DNA from: Billgrantia lactosivorans
GTDB taxonomy: Bacteria > Pseudomonadota > Gammaproteobacteria > Pseudomonadales > Halomonadaceae
Assembly (NCBI RefSeq): GCF_003254665.1
Contig: NZ_QHGY01000004.1
Coordinates: 124,001 to 188,000, forward strand
Direction of reading: 5' to 3'
DNA length: 64,000 nt
Shown here in pieces: positions 26,416-36,529 of this stretch. The position numbers and the translations under genes were made by a program. Every line of letters starts with the position of its first letter. Position 1 is the first letter of the stretch. The notes under the pieces were generated by a model, which searched no databases, was not told the DNA's origin, and worked only from the letters and a program-made list of their open reading frames with translations.

Positions 26416-28695
26416 TCAGTCCCGCGGCGGCAACAGGTGCGCCAGCTGCCACTCGCTCAGTCGCTCGAACAGGTGGCTGCGCACCGCACCCGGCGTGTTC
26501 AGCGCCAGGGTCTCGCTCACCAGGGCCTTGGCGGCTGCGAGGGAGACCCGGCGGATCGCCGCCCTGACCCGCGGCAGGCTGGGGGCGTTCATGGAGAGCG
26601 AGTCGAAGCCCATGCCCATCAGCAGCAGTGCCCCGGCCGGGTCCCCGGCCATTTCGCCGCATACGCATATCGGCTTCTTGAGCCGCTTGGAATCTTCGGC
26701 CAGCCTTGCCATGGCGCACAGCACGGCGGGATGGCAGGCGTCGTAGAGGCTTGCCACGCGAGGGTTGTTGCGGTCCACCGCCAGCAGGTACTGGGTCAGG
26801 TCGTTGCTGCCCACGGAGAAGAAATCGACGCGCTCGGCCAAGGCGTCCAACTGGTAGAGGGTGGCCGGCACTTCCAGCATCACGCCGACCTTGGGCCGCG
26901 GCGAGACGATGCCCTCCTCGCCCAGTTCGCGAATGGCGCGGTCGAGCATGCGCAGCGCATCGTCGACTTCGTCGACGTTGGTCACCATGGGCAGCAGGAT
27001 CTGCATGTTGTCGAGCCCCTGGGAGGCGCGCAGCATGGCGCGCAGCTGCACCATCAGCACCTCGGGGTGGTCGAGGGTGACGCGGATGCCGCGCCAGCCG
27101 AGGAAGGGGTTGGCCTCCTCGATGGGGAAATAGGGCAGGTCCTTGTCGCCGCCGATATCCAGCGTGCGCATCACCACCGGCAGCGGCGCGAAGCTCTCCA
27201 GCTGGTCGCGGTAGAGCCGCGCCTGCTCCTGCTCGCCCGGGAAGCGCTCGGCGATCATGAACGGCACCTCGGTGCGATAGAGCCCCACTCCGCTGATGCG
27301 CTTCTTGAGCGATACCGTGGTGTCGATCGCCAGGCCGGTGTTGACCATCAATGGCATGACATGGCCATCCGGGGTCTCGCTGGGCAGGTCCTGCTCGTGC
27401 TCGAGCACCTCGACCAACGCCGCCTCTTCGGCGATCAGGCTCTCGTAGCGGGTCTTGAGCTCGTCCGAGGGCCGCACGAACAGGCGGCCGCGGTGCCCGT
27501 CGAGCACCACCTCGGCGCCGGAGAGCCGCGGCAGCGGCAGGTCGACCATGCCCAGCACGGTGGGCACCCCCATGGCGCGGGCGACGATCGCCACGTGGGA
27601 GGTGCTCGAACCGCGCACCGACACCAGCCCGGCAAGCCGGTCCCGCGGCACCTCGCCCAGCGTGGCGACGCTGATCTCGTCGCCCACGAGGATGGTGCTC
27701 TCGGGGAAGACATCGGGCACCTGCGGCGTCTCCTCCTGCAGATGGGCCAGTACCCGCCGGCCCAGGTCCCGCACGTCGGCGGCACGTTCGCGCAGGTAGT
27801 CGTCGTCGACCCGCTCGAGGTACTGCACGTGGCGGCGCACCACGTCGGCCAGGGCGCCGGGCGCCCACTGCCCCTCGCGGATGCGCTTCTCCACCTCGTG
27901 GGACAGCGCCGCCTCGCTGAGCATCTGCTGGTAGACCTCGAACAGCGCCAGCTCCTGGGCCGAGATGCGGTTGGCCAGGCGCTCGCCGGCGGCGCGGATC
28001 TCCTCGCGCACGCGCTCGATGGCCTCCTTGAGGCGCACGATCTCGTACTCGACGTCGGTCGGAATCAGGTCGGGAACGCTGTCCAGGTCGGCCAGCGGCG
28101 CCACCACCACCACTTCGCCGATGGCCATGCCGGGGGAAGCGGCCACCCCGGTGAACATCGCCTGGCCGCCCGGCAGGGCGGGCCGGCTGAGGCTGCCGGT
28201 GGCCAGCGCATGGGCCAGTACGCCGGCGAGCTGCGCCCCCATGGTGATGAGGAAGGCCTCGTCCTCCTCGTCGTAGCGGCGCTTCTCCGCCTGCTGTACC
28301 ACCAGCACGCCGAGCATGCGGCGCTGGTGGATGATCGGCACCCCGAGAAAGCTGGAGTAGCGCTCCTCGCCGGTGGCCTCGAAGTAGCGGAAGCGCGGGT
28401 GCGAGGGGGCATCCTCGAGGTTGAGCGGCTCCTCGCGCTCGGCCACCAGGCCGACCAGGCCCTCGCCCACGCGCAGGCTCACTTGCCCCACCGCCTGGCT
28501 GTGCAGGCCGATGGTCTCCATCAGCACGAGCTCCTGGGTCTCCAGGTCATGGAGATAGAAGGAGCACACGTCGGTGTGCATGGCCTTGCGGATACGCCGA
28601 ACCATGGTCGCCAGCGCCGCATCGAGATTGCGGGCCCCGTTGACCTCCTGAATGACCCGGCGCAGCACCTCCAGCATCGGCGTCTTGCTTTCCAT
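26416..28695 (-). CDS. ptsP: PTS-Ntr phosphoenolpyruvate phosphotransferase
   Basis: A 759-residue Enzyme I of the nitrogen phosphotransferase system, which passes phosphate from PEP to NPr and then EIIA-Ntr. It has an N-terminal GAF domain (about 17-165), the EI N-terminal helical region, the phosphorylated His at 367 (in GSSTSHVAIVARAMGVPTVL), and a C-terminal PEP-binding TIM barrel (LMVNTGLAI, RTEVPFMIAE, LDIGGDKDLPYFP, ICVCGEMAGDPAGALLL). The ATG at 28695 with GAGG ten bases upstream was chosen. rppH lies 150 bases upstream on the same strand, a common pairing. Confidence 0.95.
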   Translation of the reverse strand: MESKTPMLEVLRRVIQEVNGARNLDAALATMVRRIRKAMHTDVCSFYLHDLETQELVLMETIGLHSQAVGQVSLRVGEGLVGLVAEREEPLNLEDAPSHPRFRYFEATGEERYSSFLGVPIIHQRRMLGVLVVQQAEKRRYDEEDEAFLITMGAQLAGVLAHALATGSLSRPALPGGQAMFTGVAASPGMAIGEVVVVAPLADLDSVPDLIPTDVEYEIVRLKEAIERVREEIRAAGERLANRISAQELALFEVYQQMLSEAALSHEVEKRIREGQWAPGALADVVRRHVQYLERVDDDYLRERAADVRDLGRRVLAHLQEETPQVPDVFPESTILVGDEISVATLGEVPRDRLAGLVSVRGSSTSHVAIVARAMGVPTVLGMVDLPLPRLSGAEVVLDGHRGRLFVRPSDELKTRYESLIAEEAALVEVLEHEQDLPSETPDGHVMPLMVNTGLAIDTTVSLKKRISGVGLYRTEVPFMIAERFPGEQEQARLYRDQLESFAPLPVVMRTLDIGGDKDLPYFPIEEANPFLGWRGIRVTLDHPEVLMVQLRAMLRASQGLDNMQILLPMVTNVDEVDDALRMLDRAIRELGEEGIVSPRPKVGVMLEVPATLYQLDALAERVDFFSVGSNDLTQYLLAVDRNNPRVASLYDACHPAVLCAMARLAEDSKRLKKPICVCGEMAGDPAGALLLMGMGFDSLSMNAPSLPRVRAAIRRVSLAAAKALVSETLALNTPGAVRSHLFERLSEWQLAHLLPPRD

Positions 28696-28845
28696 TGTTC
28701 TGTTACCTCGCCTGGCTGAGGAATCAAGACCGAGCACCGTCACCCGAGGAGGACGAGGCTGCGTGACGGGGCCCTGCGCTGCCCCTCGTATCGTGTCCAG
28801 CCACCATGCCGTCGGTGGATGCCGGCAATCGGCGGATGCCTTCGA

Positions 28846-29337
28846 TCAGCGGCCTTCGAGCGCCAGCCGCTGGGCACGCGGGGAGAGTTCGCTCAGCGCG
28901 CGGCGATACACCTCGCGCTTGAAGGGCACCACCTGGCCCAGCGGATACCAGTAGCTGACCCAGCGCCAGTTATCGAACTCGGGTTTTTCCGAGCCATCCA
29001 TGCAGATGCGGTTCTCCTGGCAGCGAATCCGCAGCAGGAACCACTTCTGCTTCTGGCCGATGCAGACCGGCCTGGAATTCATGCGCACCATGCGTCGTGG
29101 CAGGCGATAGCGCAGCCATCCCCGGGTACAGGCCAGTAGCTCGACGTCATCGGCGGTCAGGCCGATTTCCTCCTCCAGCTCGCGGTAGAGCGCCTGCTGC
29201 GGTGTCTCGGTTGACTTGATGCCTCCCTGGGGAAACTGCCACGCATTCTGTCCCACCCGACGCGCCCAAAGCAGTTGCCCGCTGGCGTTGGCGATGATGA
29301 TGCCAACGTTGGGGCGAAAGCCGTCAGCGTCGATCAC
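28846..29337 (-). CDS. rppH: RNA pyrophosphohydrolase
   Basis: A 163-residue Nudix hydrolase removing pyrophosphate from the 5' end of mRNAs to start decay. The protein starts with [14 protein letters not shown], and [16 protein letters not shown] and KWFLLR are RppH-specific. The start codon is GTG at 29337, eight bases after AAGG; the in-frame ATG further upstream would add 58 unrelated residues. The position next to ptsP agrees with other gammaproteobacteria. Confidence 0.94.
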   Translation of the reverse strand: MIDADGFRPNVGIIIANASGQLLWARRVGQNAWQFPQGGIKSTETPQQALYRELEEEIGLTADDVELLACTRGWLRYRLPRRMVRMNSRPVCIGQKQKWFLLRIRCQENRICMDGSEKPEFDNWRWVSYWYPLGQVVPFKREVYRRALSELSPRAQRLALEGR

Positions 29338-29557
29338 GGACGTCACCTTGTGAAATTCGTCATTGCCTGCATTCTTCCACAATGGCGCGAAGCGCATCAA
29401 TACAACGATCAGGGGAGCGGCCTCGCGCGGCCATTCCGCGGCACCGGAAAAAGCGCGACGGGGCTTAGCAGCGCAGGGCGTTGTCTGACATAATCGCCAG
29501 CTTTCACGCAATGCAGCATGACGTTACGACAATTCACCACAGCGCAAGGGGAAAGCC

Positions 29558-30214
29558 GTGAGTCTGGCCATCTTCGACCTGGACAACACCCTGCTCTCCA
29601 TCGACAGCGACCACGCCTGGGGCGAGTTCCTGCTCGAGCAGGGGGCGGTGGATGCCGAGGCCTACCGTGAAGCCAACGATCGCTTCATGGCCGACTACGA
29701 GGCGGGCACGCTGGACATCCATGCCTTCCTGTCGGTGGCACTCCGGCCGCTGGCCGAGAACAGCCCCGAGCAGCTCGCCGCCTGGCACCAGCAGTTCATG
29801 GCCAGCAAGATCGAGCCCAGCATCCTGCCCAAGGGCGAGGAGCTGCTGGCGCGCCACCGCAGCCGCGGCGACACCCTGCTGATCGTCACCGCCACCAACC
29901 GCTTCATCACCGGCCCCATCGCCGAGCGCCTGGGCGTGGACCACCTGATCGCCGTGGAGCCGGAAGTGCAGAACGGCCGTTACACCGGCCGGGTCAGCGG
30001 CACGCCGAGCTATCGCGAAGGCAAGGTGAAGCGCCTGGAGGAGTGGCTGGCGGACAAGGACCTGACCCTTGACGACGCCTGGTTCTACAGCGACTCGCAC
30101 AACGACCTGCCGCTGCTGCGGCTGGTAGAGCACCCGGTGGCGGTCGACCCCGACCCCACCCTGCGCGAAGAGGCGGAGAAGCGCGGCTGGCGCATCATGA
30201 GTCTGCGCGACTGA
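29558..30214 (+). CDS. HAD-IB family phosphatase (SerB-like)
   Basis: A 218-residue HAD hydrolase. FDLDNTLL supplies D7 and D9, TATN the second motif, and SDSHNDLPLL the third, with a helical cap between motifs 1 and 2 (about 20-90). These subclass IB members dephosphorylate small molecules such as phosphoserine or lysophosphatidate-type substrates; the precise one is unknown. The start is GTG at 29558 with AAGGGGAAA upstream. It is divergent from rppH and convergent with mdh across a shared terminator. Confidence 0.85.
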   Translation: MSLAIFDLDNTLLSIDSDHAWGEFLLEQGAVDAEAYREANDRFMADYEAGTLDIHAFLSVALRPLAENSPEQLAAWHQQFMASKIEPSILPKGEELLARHRSRGDTLLIVTATNRFITGPIAERLGVDHLIAVEPEVQNGRYTGRVSGTPSYREGKVKRLEEWLADKDLTLDDAWFYSDSHNDLPLLRLVEHPVAVDPDPTLREEAEKRGWRIMSLRD

Positions 30215-30279
30215 TCGGCTACGGGCTACTGACTACGAGTTATGAGCTACGGGCGATCAAGCCCCCGGTCCAACTGGCT

Positions 30280-30325
30280 CGACAAAAGAACCCCCGCCAG
30301 GCGCGGCCTGGCGGGGTTCTTGTCG
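30280..30325. terminator. Bidirectional terminator between HAD gene and mdh
   Basis: A long inverted repeat (GAACCCC-CGCCAGGC with GCCTGGCGGGGTTC, extended by CGACA.../...TGTCG) lies between the convergent genes. The flanks carry AAAAG on one side and TTCTTG on the other, giving a moderate U-run in both directions, better for the mdh side. Confidence 0.75.
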
Positions 30326-30372
30326 CTCGAAGCTCGTGGCACGCAGCCCGCGGCTGCTTCGCCTTAGTTCGA

Positions 30373-31347
30373 TCAGCCCAGCAAATGCTCGACGGCGGCG
30401 CGCTCCTGGCGCAGCTCGTCTTCCGTGGCCTGCATCTTGGCACGGCTGAACTCGTCGATCTCGAGCCCCTGCACGATCTCGTAGTCGCCGTTCCGGCAAC
30501 GCACCGGATAGGAGTAGATGATGCCCTCGGCGATGCCGTAGCTGCCGTCGGAGGGAATCGCCATGCTCACCACCTGGTCGGTACCCAGCGCCCAGTCGCG
30601 CATGTGATCGATGGCGGAAGAGGCGGCGGAAGCGGCGGAAGAGGCCCCGCGCGCCTTGATGATCGCCGCGCCGCGCTGCTGCACGGTGGGAATGAAGTCG
30701 TTCTCGTACCAGTCGCGCTCGACCAGGTCGAAGGCCGCCTGGCCGGCCACCTTGGTGTGGGCCAGGTCGGGGTACTGGGTGGCGCTGTGGTTGCCCCAGA
30801 TGATCATGTTCTCGACGTCGGTGACGCGCTTGCCGGTCTTCTGCGCCAGCTGGGTCAGGGCGCGGTTGTGGTCCAGGCGGGTCATCGCGGTGAACTGGCG
30901 CGGGCTGAGGTCCGGCGCGTTGCACGAGGCGATCAGGGCGTTGGTGTTGGCCGGGTTGCCCACCACCAGCACGCGCACGTCGCGGCTGGCGTTGTCGTTG
31001 AGCGCCTTGCCCTGCACCGAGAAGATCGCCGCGTTGGCTTCCAGCAGGTCCTTGCGCTCCATGCCCGGGCCGCGGGGACGGGCGCCCACCAGCAGGGCGA
31101 AGTCGGCGTCCTTGAAGGCGACGTTGGGGTCGTCGGTGGCGACGATGTCCTGCACCAGCGGGAAGGCGCAGTCGTTCACCTCCATCACCACGCCGTTCAG
31201 CGCGTCCATCGCCTGGGGAATCTCGAGCAGCTGGAGAATCACGGGCTGATCCGGCCCCAGCATGTCGCCCGCCGCGATACGGAAGATAAGGGAGTAGCTG
31301 ATCTGGCCGGCACCGCCGGTAATGGCAATACGTACGGGATCTTTCAT
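30373..31347 (-). CDS. mdh: Malate dehydrogenase (NAD)
   Basis: A 324-residue LDH/MDH-fold enzyme oxidising malate to oxaloacetate in the TCA cycle. It has the dinucleotide-binding [32 protein letters not shown] and the catalytic His in [13 protein letters not shown]. The MDH type with NSA-like helix ([13 protein letters not shown]) is that of actinobacteria and many betaproteobacteria rather than the E. coli enzyme. GAAGGAG is six bases before ATG 31347. Located after a 283-base divergent promoter region shared with the RND genes. Confidence 0.95.
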   Translation of the reverse strand: MKDPVRIAITGGAGQISYSLIFRIAAGDMLGPDQPVILQLLEIPQAMDALNGVVMEVNDCAFPLVQDIVATDDPNVAFKDADFALLVGARPRGPGMERKDLLEANAAIFSVQGKALNDNASRDVRVLVVGNPANTNALIASCNAPDLSPRQFTAMTRLDHNRALTQLAQKTGKRVTDVENMIIWGNHSATQYPDLAHTKVAGQAAFDLVERDWYENDFIPTVQQRGAAIIKARGASSAASAASSAIDHMRDWALGTDQVVSMAIPSDGSYGIAEGIIYSYPVRCRNGDYEIVQGLEIDEFSRAKMQATEDELRQERAAVEHLLG

Positions 31348-31630
31348 CGTTGCTCCTTCGATTGAGCCGCCGTGAGGGAAACACTGCACGAAAGCCTGCG
31401 CGAGCGAATCGCCCAGCATTTCCCGAGGATGAGCCTTGCGAGCGCCTGCCCGCCCTGGCCGGGATTCGGACCGCAAGATGGTATGCTTGCGATGCACAAA
31501 ACTCAATCCGACCTCCGGTTAGGGGGCGTGGCCGCACGCTGGCGACCCCAAGGCGACTGCTAGCTGCCGCTTCATGCGCTATCATGCTGTGCCGAATCAG
31601 CTAATGCAGGAATTTACCAGGGAAGGCCGC

Positions 31631-32734
31631 ATGTCGAGACGTCCCCCCATTTCCGTCCTGTTGGCCGCCCTGGTGCTGCTGGCACTCCTGCTGTGGCTGG
31701 CGCTGGGTGACTTCCAGCGCTTCCAGCCACAGGCCCCGCCTGCCGAAGCCCCCCAGGAGGAGCGCCTGCCGAGGGTCGAGTATCGGGTCAGCGAGGCCGC
31801 CGCCTACCGGCCCCAGCGGGTGGTCCAGGGCCAGCTGCAAGCCTACCGCGAGGTCGAGCTGCGCAGCCGCCATGCCGGGCGGGTCGCCGAGCTGCCGGTG
31901 ACGCAGGGCTCCGCGGTGGAAGCAGGCACGCCGCTGCTGGTGCTGTCACGCGACGCCCTCGAGGCCCAGCTCGAGCGCGCCGAGGCCCAGCTCGAGCTGG
32001 CCCGGGCCGAGCTCGCCGGCGCCGACGAGCTGCGCCAGCGCAACCTGATCTCGAGGCCCGAACAGCTGCGCCTGCAGAGCAGTGTCAGCGTGGCGGCGGC
32101 CGAGGTGGCCGAGCTGCGCCAGGCGCTCGACGAGACCCGCCCGGCGGCCCCCTTCGACGGCGTGCTCGACCGCCTCCACGTGGAACTCGGCGAGGTGCTG
32201 CAGGTGGGTGAAGCCTACGCCAGCCTGGTCGACGACCGGCGCCTGACCGCCAGCGCCTGGGTGGCCCAGCGCGAGGCCCAGGACCTGCGCCCGGGGCTGC
32301 CCGCCGAGGCCAGGCTGCTGGACGGCAGCCGGCTGAGCGGAGAGCTGACCCACGTGGCCAGCCGCGCCGACGAGGCCACTCGCTCCTTCTACGTCGAGGC
32401 CGAGTTCGACAACCCGGAGCGCCGACGCCTGGCCGGCGCCAGCGCCACCCTGGCGATCACCCTGCCGGAGCGCGAGGTGCACCGTTTCTCCCCCGCGCTG
32501 CTCGAGCTGGACGCAGAGGGACGGCTGCGGGTCAAGCACCTCGACGAGGACGATCGCGTGGTGAGCACCCCCGTCGGCCTGGTCAGCGCCGACGCCACGG
32601 CGGCCCGGGTCACCGGCCTGCCCGACACGATCCGCCTGATCACCCTGGGCGGCGGCTTCGTGGCGCCCGGCGACCGCGTCGAGCCGGTCGCCGAAGCGGA
32701 CGCGGGCAGCGACGCCGCCGAGGAGTCGCCCTGA
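31631..32734 (+). CDS. RND efflux periplasmic adaptor (membrane fusion protein)
   Basis: A 367-residue adaptor with an N-terminal membrane anchor (about 7-26), barrel-sandwich halves around VVQGQLQAYREVELRSRHAG and VLDRLHVELGEVLQVG, and a short alpha-hairpin (ALEAQLERAEAQLELARAEL). The short hairpin and the two-residue gap to the next gene suggest direct docking to its own permease. Start 31631 has AGGGAAGG upstream. It links the RND permease to an outer-membrane channel encoded elsewhere. Confidence 0.9.
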   Translation: MSRRPPISVLLAALVLLALLLWLALGDFQRFQPQAPPAEAPQEERLPRVEYRVSEAAAYRPQRVVQGQLQAYREVELRSRHAGRVAELPVTQGSAVEAGTPLLVLSRDALEAQLERAEAQLELARAELAGADELRQRNLISRPEQLRLQSSVSVAAAEVAELRQALDETRPAAPFDGVLDRLHVELGEVLQVGEAYASLVDDRRLTASAWVAQREAQDLRPGLPAEARLLDGSRLSGELTHVASRADEATRSFYVEAEFDNPERRRLAGASATLAITLPEREVHRFSPALLELDAEGRLRVKHLDEDDRVVSTPVGLVSADATAARVTGLPDTIRLITLGGGFVAPGDRVEPVAEADAGSDAAEESP

Positions 32735-32735
32735 G

Positions 32736-35700
32736 ATGCGCACCCTGATCGAGGCCGCGCTGGACCGCTCGCGCACCACGCTGCTGCTGCTGCTCGCGTT
32801 GCTGCTGGCCGGGATGGCCGCCTGGCAGGCGGTGCCCAAGGAGGCCAACCCCGACGTCCCCATCCCCATGATCTACGTCTCGCTGTCGCTCGAAGGCGTG
32901 AGCCCCGAGGACGGCGAGCGGCTGCTGGTGCGCCCCATGGAGCAGGAGCTGCGCACCATCGAAGGGGTGCGCAAGATGACCGCCCAGGCCACCGAGGGGC
33001 ACGCCGCGATCACGCTGGAGTTCGACGCCGGCTTCGATGCGCGCCAGGCGCTGGCCGACGTGCGCGAACGGGTCGACATCGCCAACGCCGAGCTGCCCGA
33101 GGAGGCCGACGAGCCGCGCGTGGTGGAGGTCAACGTCGGCCTCTTCCCGGTGCTGACGCTGGGACTCTCCGGCCCCCTCGAGGAGACCCGGCGGCTGGCC
33201 ATCGCCCGCCAGTTGCAGGATGCCATCGAGGGCCTGCCGGAGGTGCTCGAGGTCGAGATCGGCGGCGAGAGCGAGGAGCTGATGGAGATCGTCGTCGACC
33301 CGCTGGTGCTCGACAGCTACGGCGTCGATTTCGACGACCTGTTCGCCCTGATCACACGCAACAACCGGCTGGTGGCCGCCGGCAGCCTGGACACCGGCGC
33401 CGGGCGCAGCCCGGTGAAGGTCCCCGGCGTCATCGAGACCCTGGAGGACGTCTTCGAGATGCCGGTCAAGGTCGACGGCGACCGGGTGGTGACCTTCGCC
33501 GACGTGGGCTGGATCCACCCCACCTTCAAGGACCCCGAGGGCTACGCCCGCATCGACGACGAACCGGCGCTGGTCCTGGAGATCTCCAAGCGCGCCGGGG
33601 CCAACCTGATCGCCACCATCGAGGGCGTGCGCGAGATCCTCGCCGAGGCCGCCCCGCTGCTGCCCGAGGAGCTCTCCACCACCACCATCATGGACCAGTC
33701 GGTCACCGTCGAGCAGATGCTCTCGGAGCTGCTCAACAACGTTCTCACCGCCGTCGCCCTGGTGCTGATCGTGATCCTGGCGGCGATGGGGGTGCGCTCG
33801 GCCCTGATGGTGGGGCTGACCATTCCCGGCGCCTTCCTCACCGGGATCCTGCTGATCTGGGCGATCGGCTACACCCTCAACATCGTGGTGCTGTTCGCGC
33901 TGATCCTGGTCGCGGGGATGCTGGTGGATGGCGCCATCGTCGTCAGCGAACTCGCCGACCGCAACCTGCGCGAAGGCCAGCCGCCCCGCGCGGCCTGGAT
34001 CCACGCCGCCACCCGCATGAGCTGGCCGGTCATCGCCTCCACCGCGACCACCCTGGCGGTGTTCTTCCCGCTGCTGTTCTGGCCCGGCGTGGTGGGCGAA
34101 TTCATGAAGTACCTGCCGGCCACGGTGATCCTCTGCCTGCTCGCCTCGCTGGCCATGGCGCTGATCTTCCTGCCGACCCTCGGCGGGGTCTTCAGTGCGC
34201 GCACCGCCCGCCCCCAGCGCAGCGAGGAGATGGTGACGGCGGGCGGCCGGCTCTACCGCGCCACCCTCGCCCGCCTGCTGGCCCACCCCGGCATGACGCT
34301 GCTGGTCGCGCTGATGCTGATGGCCCTGATCTTCGTCGGCTACGGCCGCTTCAACCACGGCGTGGAGTTCTTCCCCGCGGTCGAGCCCGACAGTGCCCAG
34401 GTGATGATCCGCTCGCGCGGCGATTTCTCCACCGCCGAGAAGGACGCCATCGTGCGCCGGGTCGAGGCCCGCCTGGCCGGCATGAGCGAGGTGAAGGCGC
34501 TCTACGCGCGCTCCTACGGCGTGGCCAACGAGCAGATCGGCGGCGACGTGATCGGCGTGGTGCAGTTCCAGTTGATCGACTGGCAGCAGCGGCGTCCGGC
34601 GCGAACGATCATGAACGAGATGGCCGAGCGCACCGTCGACCTGCCCGGGGTGGTGCTGGAGTTCCGCGAGCAGGACATGGGGCCCGGCGCCGGCAAGCCC
34701 ATCGTGCTCGAGATCAGTGCCGGCGACGAAGCCGCCGGCGAGGCCGCGGTGGAGACCATCCGCGCGCAGATGGAGCGGCTCGGCGGCTTCCGCGACATCG
34801 AGGACAACCGCAGCCTGCCGGGCATCGAGTGGCGGCTCAACGTGGACCGCGCCGCCGCCGCCCGCATGGGGGCCGATGTCGCCGCGGTGGGCAGCGCAGT
34901 GCAGCTGGTCACCACCGGCCTGCAGGTGGCGACCTACCGCCCCGCCTACGCCACCGACGAGGTCGACATCCGCGTGCGCCTGCCCGAGAGCTGGCGCAGC
35001 CTCGACCAGCTCGACCGGCTGACCCTCAACACGCCCCGGGGCCAGGTGCCGATCTCCCATTTCGCCAGCCTCGAGCCGGCGCCCAAGGTCGACACCCTGC
35101 ACCGCATCGACGGCCGCCGCGCCATCACCCTGGAGGCCGACGTGGCCGAGGGCTACCAGCCCGACGAGCGCCTGCGTGCCCTGCTGGAAAGCCTCGGGCC
35201 GCCGCCGGAGGGCGTGCGGGTCGACGTGGCCGGCGAGCAGGAGGATCAGGAGCAGGCCAGCCGCTTCCTGGTCACCGCCTTCCTGGTGGCGATCGCGCTG
35301 ATGCTGCTGATACTGGTCACCCAGTTCAACAGCCTCTACCAGGCCCTGCTGGTGCTCTCCGCCATCGTGTTCTCCACCGCCGGGGTGCTGATGGGACTGC
35401 TGGTCAACGGCCAGCCGTTCGGCATCGTCATGGTGGGCATGGGGATCATCGCCCTGGCGGGCATCGTGGTGAACAACAACATCGTGCTGATCGACACCTA
35501 CAACGAGCTGCGCCGGGCCGGCCTGACGCCCCACGATGCCGCCCTGGGCGCGGGCGGCCTGCGCCTGCGCCCGGTGCTGCTGACCGCCATCACCACCGTG
35601 CTGGGTCTGATGCCGATGGTGCTGGAGATCAACGTCAACCTGTTCGCCCCGAGCCTGGGCATCGGCGCCCCCTCGACCCAGTGGTGGACCCAGCTCTCCA

Positions 35701-35819
35701 GCGCCATCGCCGGCGGACTGGTGTTCGCCACCGGGCTGACGCTGCTGCTGACCCCCTGCATGCTGGTGCTGTGGCAGCGCCGTTCGCGGGGTGAGGCGGC
35801 CAGGCCGGCCGAGGCGTGA
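32736..35819 (+). CDS. RND-family efflux permease
   Basis: A 1027-residue proton-driven exporter with the standard 12 helices and two large periplasmic loops. It begins with a membrane anchor, PKEANPDVPIPMIYV follows, and the helix-4 region reads LVAGMLVDGAIVVSELADRN, carrying one of the two aspartates usually paired in the AcrB relay. GQPFGIVMVGMGIIALAGIV and NNNIVLIDTYNELRRAG are typical near the end. It begins one base after the adaptor stop. Members of this branch often export organic compounds or metal chelates; substrate unknown. No TolC-like gene is adjacent. Confidence 0.92.
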   Translation: MRTLIEAALDRSRTTLLLLLALLLAGMAAWQAVPKEANPDVPIPMIYVSLSLEGVSPEDGERLLVRPMEQELRTIEGVRKMTAQATEGHAAITLEFDAGFDARQALADVRERVDIANAELPEEADEPRVVEVNVGLFPVLTLGLSGPLEETRRLAIARQLQDAIEGLPEVLEVEIGGESEELMEIVVDPLVLDSYGVDFDDLFALITRNNRLVAAGSLDTGAGRSPVKVPGVIETLEDVFEMPVKVDGDRVVTFADVGWIHPTFKDPEGYARIDDEPALVLEISKRAGANLIATIEGVREILAEAAPLLPEELSTTTIMDQSVTVEQMLSELLNNVLTAVALVLIVILAAMGVRSALMVGLTIPGAFLTGILLIWAIGYTLNIVVLFALILVAGMLVDGAIVVSELADRNLREGQPPRAAWIHAATRMSWPVIASTATTLAVFFPLLFWPGVVGEFMKYLPATVILCLLASLAMALIFLPTLGGVFSARTARPQRSEEMVTAGGRLYRATLARLLAHPGMTLLVALMLMALIFVGYGRFNHGVEFFPAVEPDSAQVMIRSRGDFSTAEKDAIVRRVEARLAGMSEVKALYARSYGVANEQIGGDVIGVVQFQLIDWQQRRPARTIMNEMAERTVDLPGVVLEFREQDMGPGAGKPIVLEISAGDEAAGEAAVETIRAQMERLGGFRDIEDNRSLPGIEWRLNVDRAAAARMGADVAAVGSAVQLVTTGLQVATYRPAYATDEVDIRVRLPESWRSLDQLDRLTLNTPRGQVPISHFASLEPAPKVDTLHRIDGRRAITLEADVAEGYQPDERLRALLESLGPPPEGVRVDVAGEQEDQEQASRFLVTAFLVAIALMLLILVTQFNSLYQALLVLSAIVFSTAGVLMGLLVNGQPFGIVMVGMGIIALAGIVVNNNIVLIDTYNELRRAGLTPHDAALGAGGLRLRPVLLTAITTVLGLMPMVLEINVNLFAPSLGIGAPSTQWWTQLSSAIAGGLVFATGLTLLLTPCMLVLWQRRSRGEAARPAEA

Positions 35820-35846
35820 GCGCCCCGGGGCGGCCCCCGGATACAG

Positions 35847-35882
35847 CGACGCCGCCCCGAACCTTGGCCCGGGGCGGCGTCG
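35847..35882. terminator. Hairpin between the RND permease gene and rsd
   Basis: CGACGCCGCCCC and GGGGCGGCGTCG form a 12-base perfect stem between the two convergent genes. A run of six A follows on the plus strand, so neither strand has a proper U-run after the stem; the role as terminator is likely but not textbook. Confidence 0.45.
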
Positions 35883-35901
35883 GAAAAAATCGGCCAGGCG
35901 G

Positions 35902-36390
35902 CTAGTCGGCCTGGGCTTCCTTCTGCGGCGTGTGGGCCGCGTGCAGGCGGGCGATCAGCTGGTCTTCCAGGGCGAAGCGCTCGGTCAGCCCCTTGGCCAG
36001 GCGATCGAGCCAGGCGGGCAGGCGCGGCAGGAAGTGCTGGCAGCGCACCGGGGTCGAGTAGTCGGCGTCGAAGGCCAGCACCAGCTCGGTGGAGAGCTCC
36101 AGCCGCTCGAGCAGCTTGCTGGCGATCTCCAGCGCGTCGTGATCGCCGAAGGCGTTGGCCTCCTCGCGCAGCTGCGGGTAGATCTCGAAGTGGCCGGCGC
36201 TGATGTAGTCCATCAGCAGCTCGCTGAAACGATCGATCTGCGGCTTGCTCACGGCCTCCAGCTCGGTGTCGCAGGCCTCCTTGAGCTCGATGAAACTGAC
36301 CAGCAGCTCGCGACGCTCATCGAGCCATCGGTCGATGAGCTGATGCACGCCCCCCCAGCGCTCCCTGGCCGTCTTGCACTGTTCCAGCAT
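35902..36390 (-). CDS. rsd: Rsd/AlgQ anti-sigma-70 factor
   Basis: A 162-residue helical protein of the Rsd/AlgQ family. It binds sigma-70 and shifts RNA polymerase toward alternative sigma factors; in Pseudomonas AlgQ also affects alginate and siderophore genes. The N-terminal ARERWGGVHQLIDRWLDERR, the middle LMDYISAGHFEIYPQL and VLAFDADYS are family signatures. It is divergent from the aromatic-CoA cluster, with a 223-base gap that holds the presumed MarR operator. Confidence 0.88.
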   Translation of the reverse strand: MLEQCKTARERWGGVHQLIDRWLDERRELLVSFIELKEACDTELEAVSKPQIDRFSELLMDYISAGHFEIYPQLREEANAFGDHDALEIASKLLERLELSTELVLAFDADYSTPVRCQHFLPRLPAWLDRLAKGLTERFALEDQLIARLHAAHTPQKEAQAD

Positions 36391-36529
36391 CGTGAGCCTC
36401 CTTCCCCTATGAAGCCTGTTGCCGCTCGTCGGCCATTACCGAGCTCCGAGCCTGAAGCCCCAGACTCGCCGTTGCCAACCTGACTGTCAATCCTTGGAGC
36501 GGGGAAAAATTTCACTTCCGGCAATAAAC

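Noticed and set aside
30607..30650. GCGGAAGAGGCGG-type repeat inside mdh
   Set aside because: It only encodes the Ala/Ser-rich helix of malate dehydrogenase ([11 protein letters not shown]), which is normal for the family; not a CRISPR or satellite.
32640..35534. A 964-codon open frame on the minus strand
   Set aside because: It is the shadow of the RND permease gene, with low-complexity His/Gln/Asp composition and no motifs.
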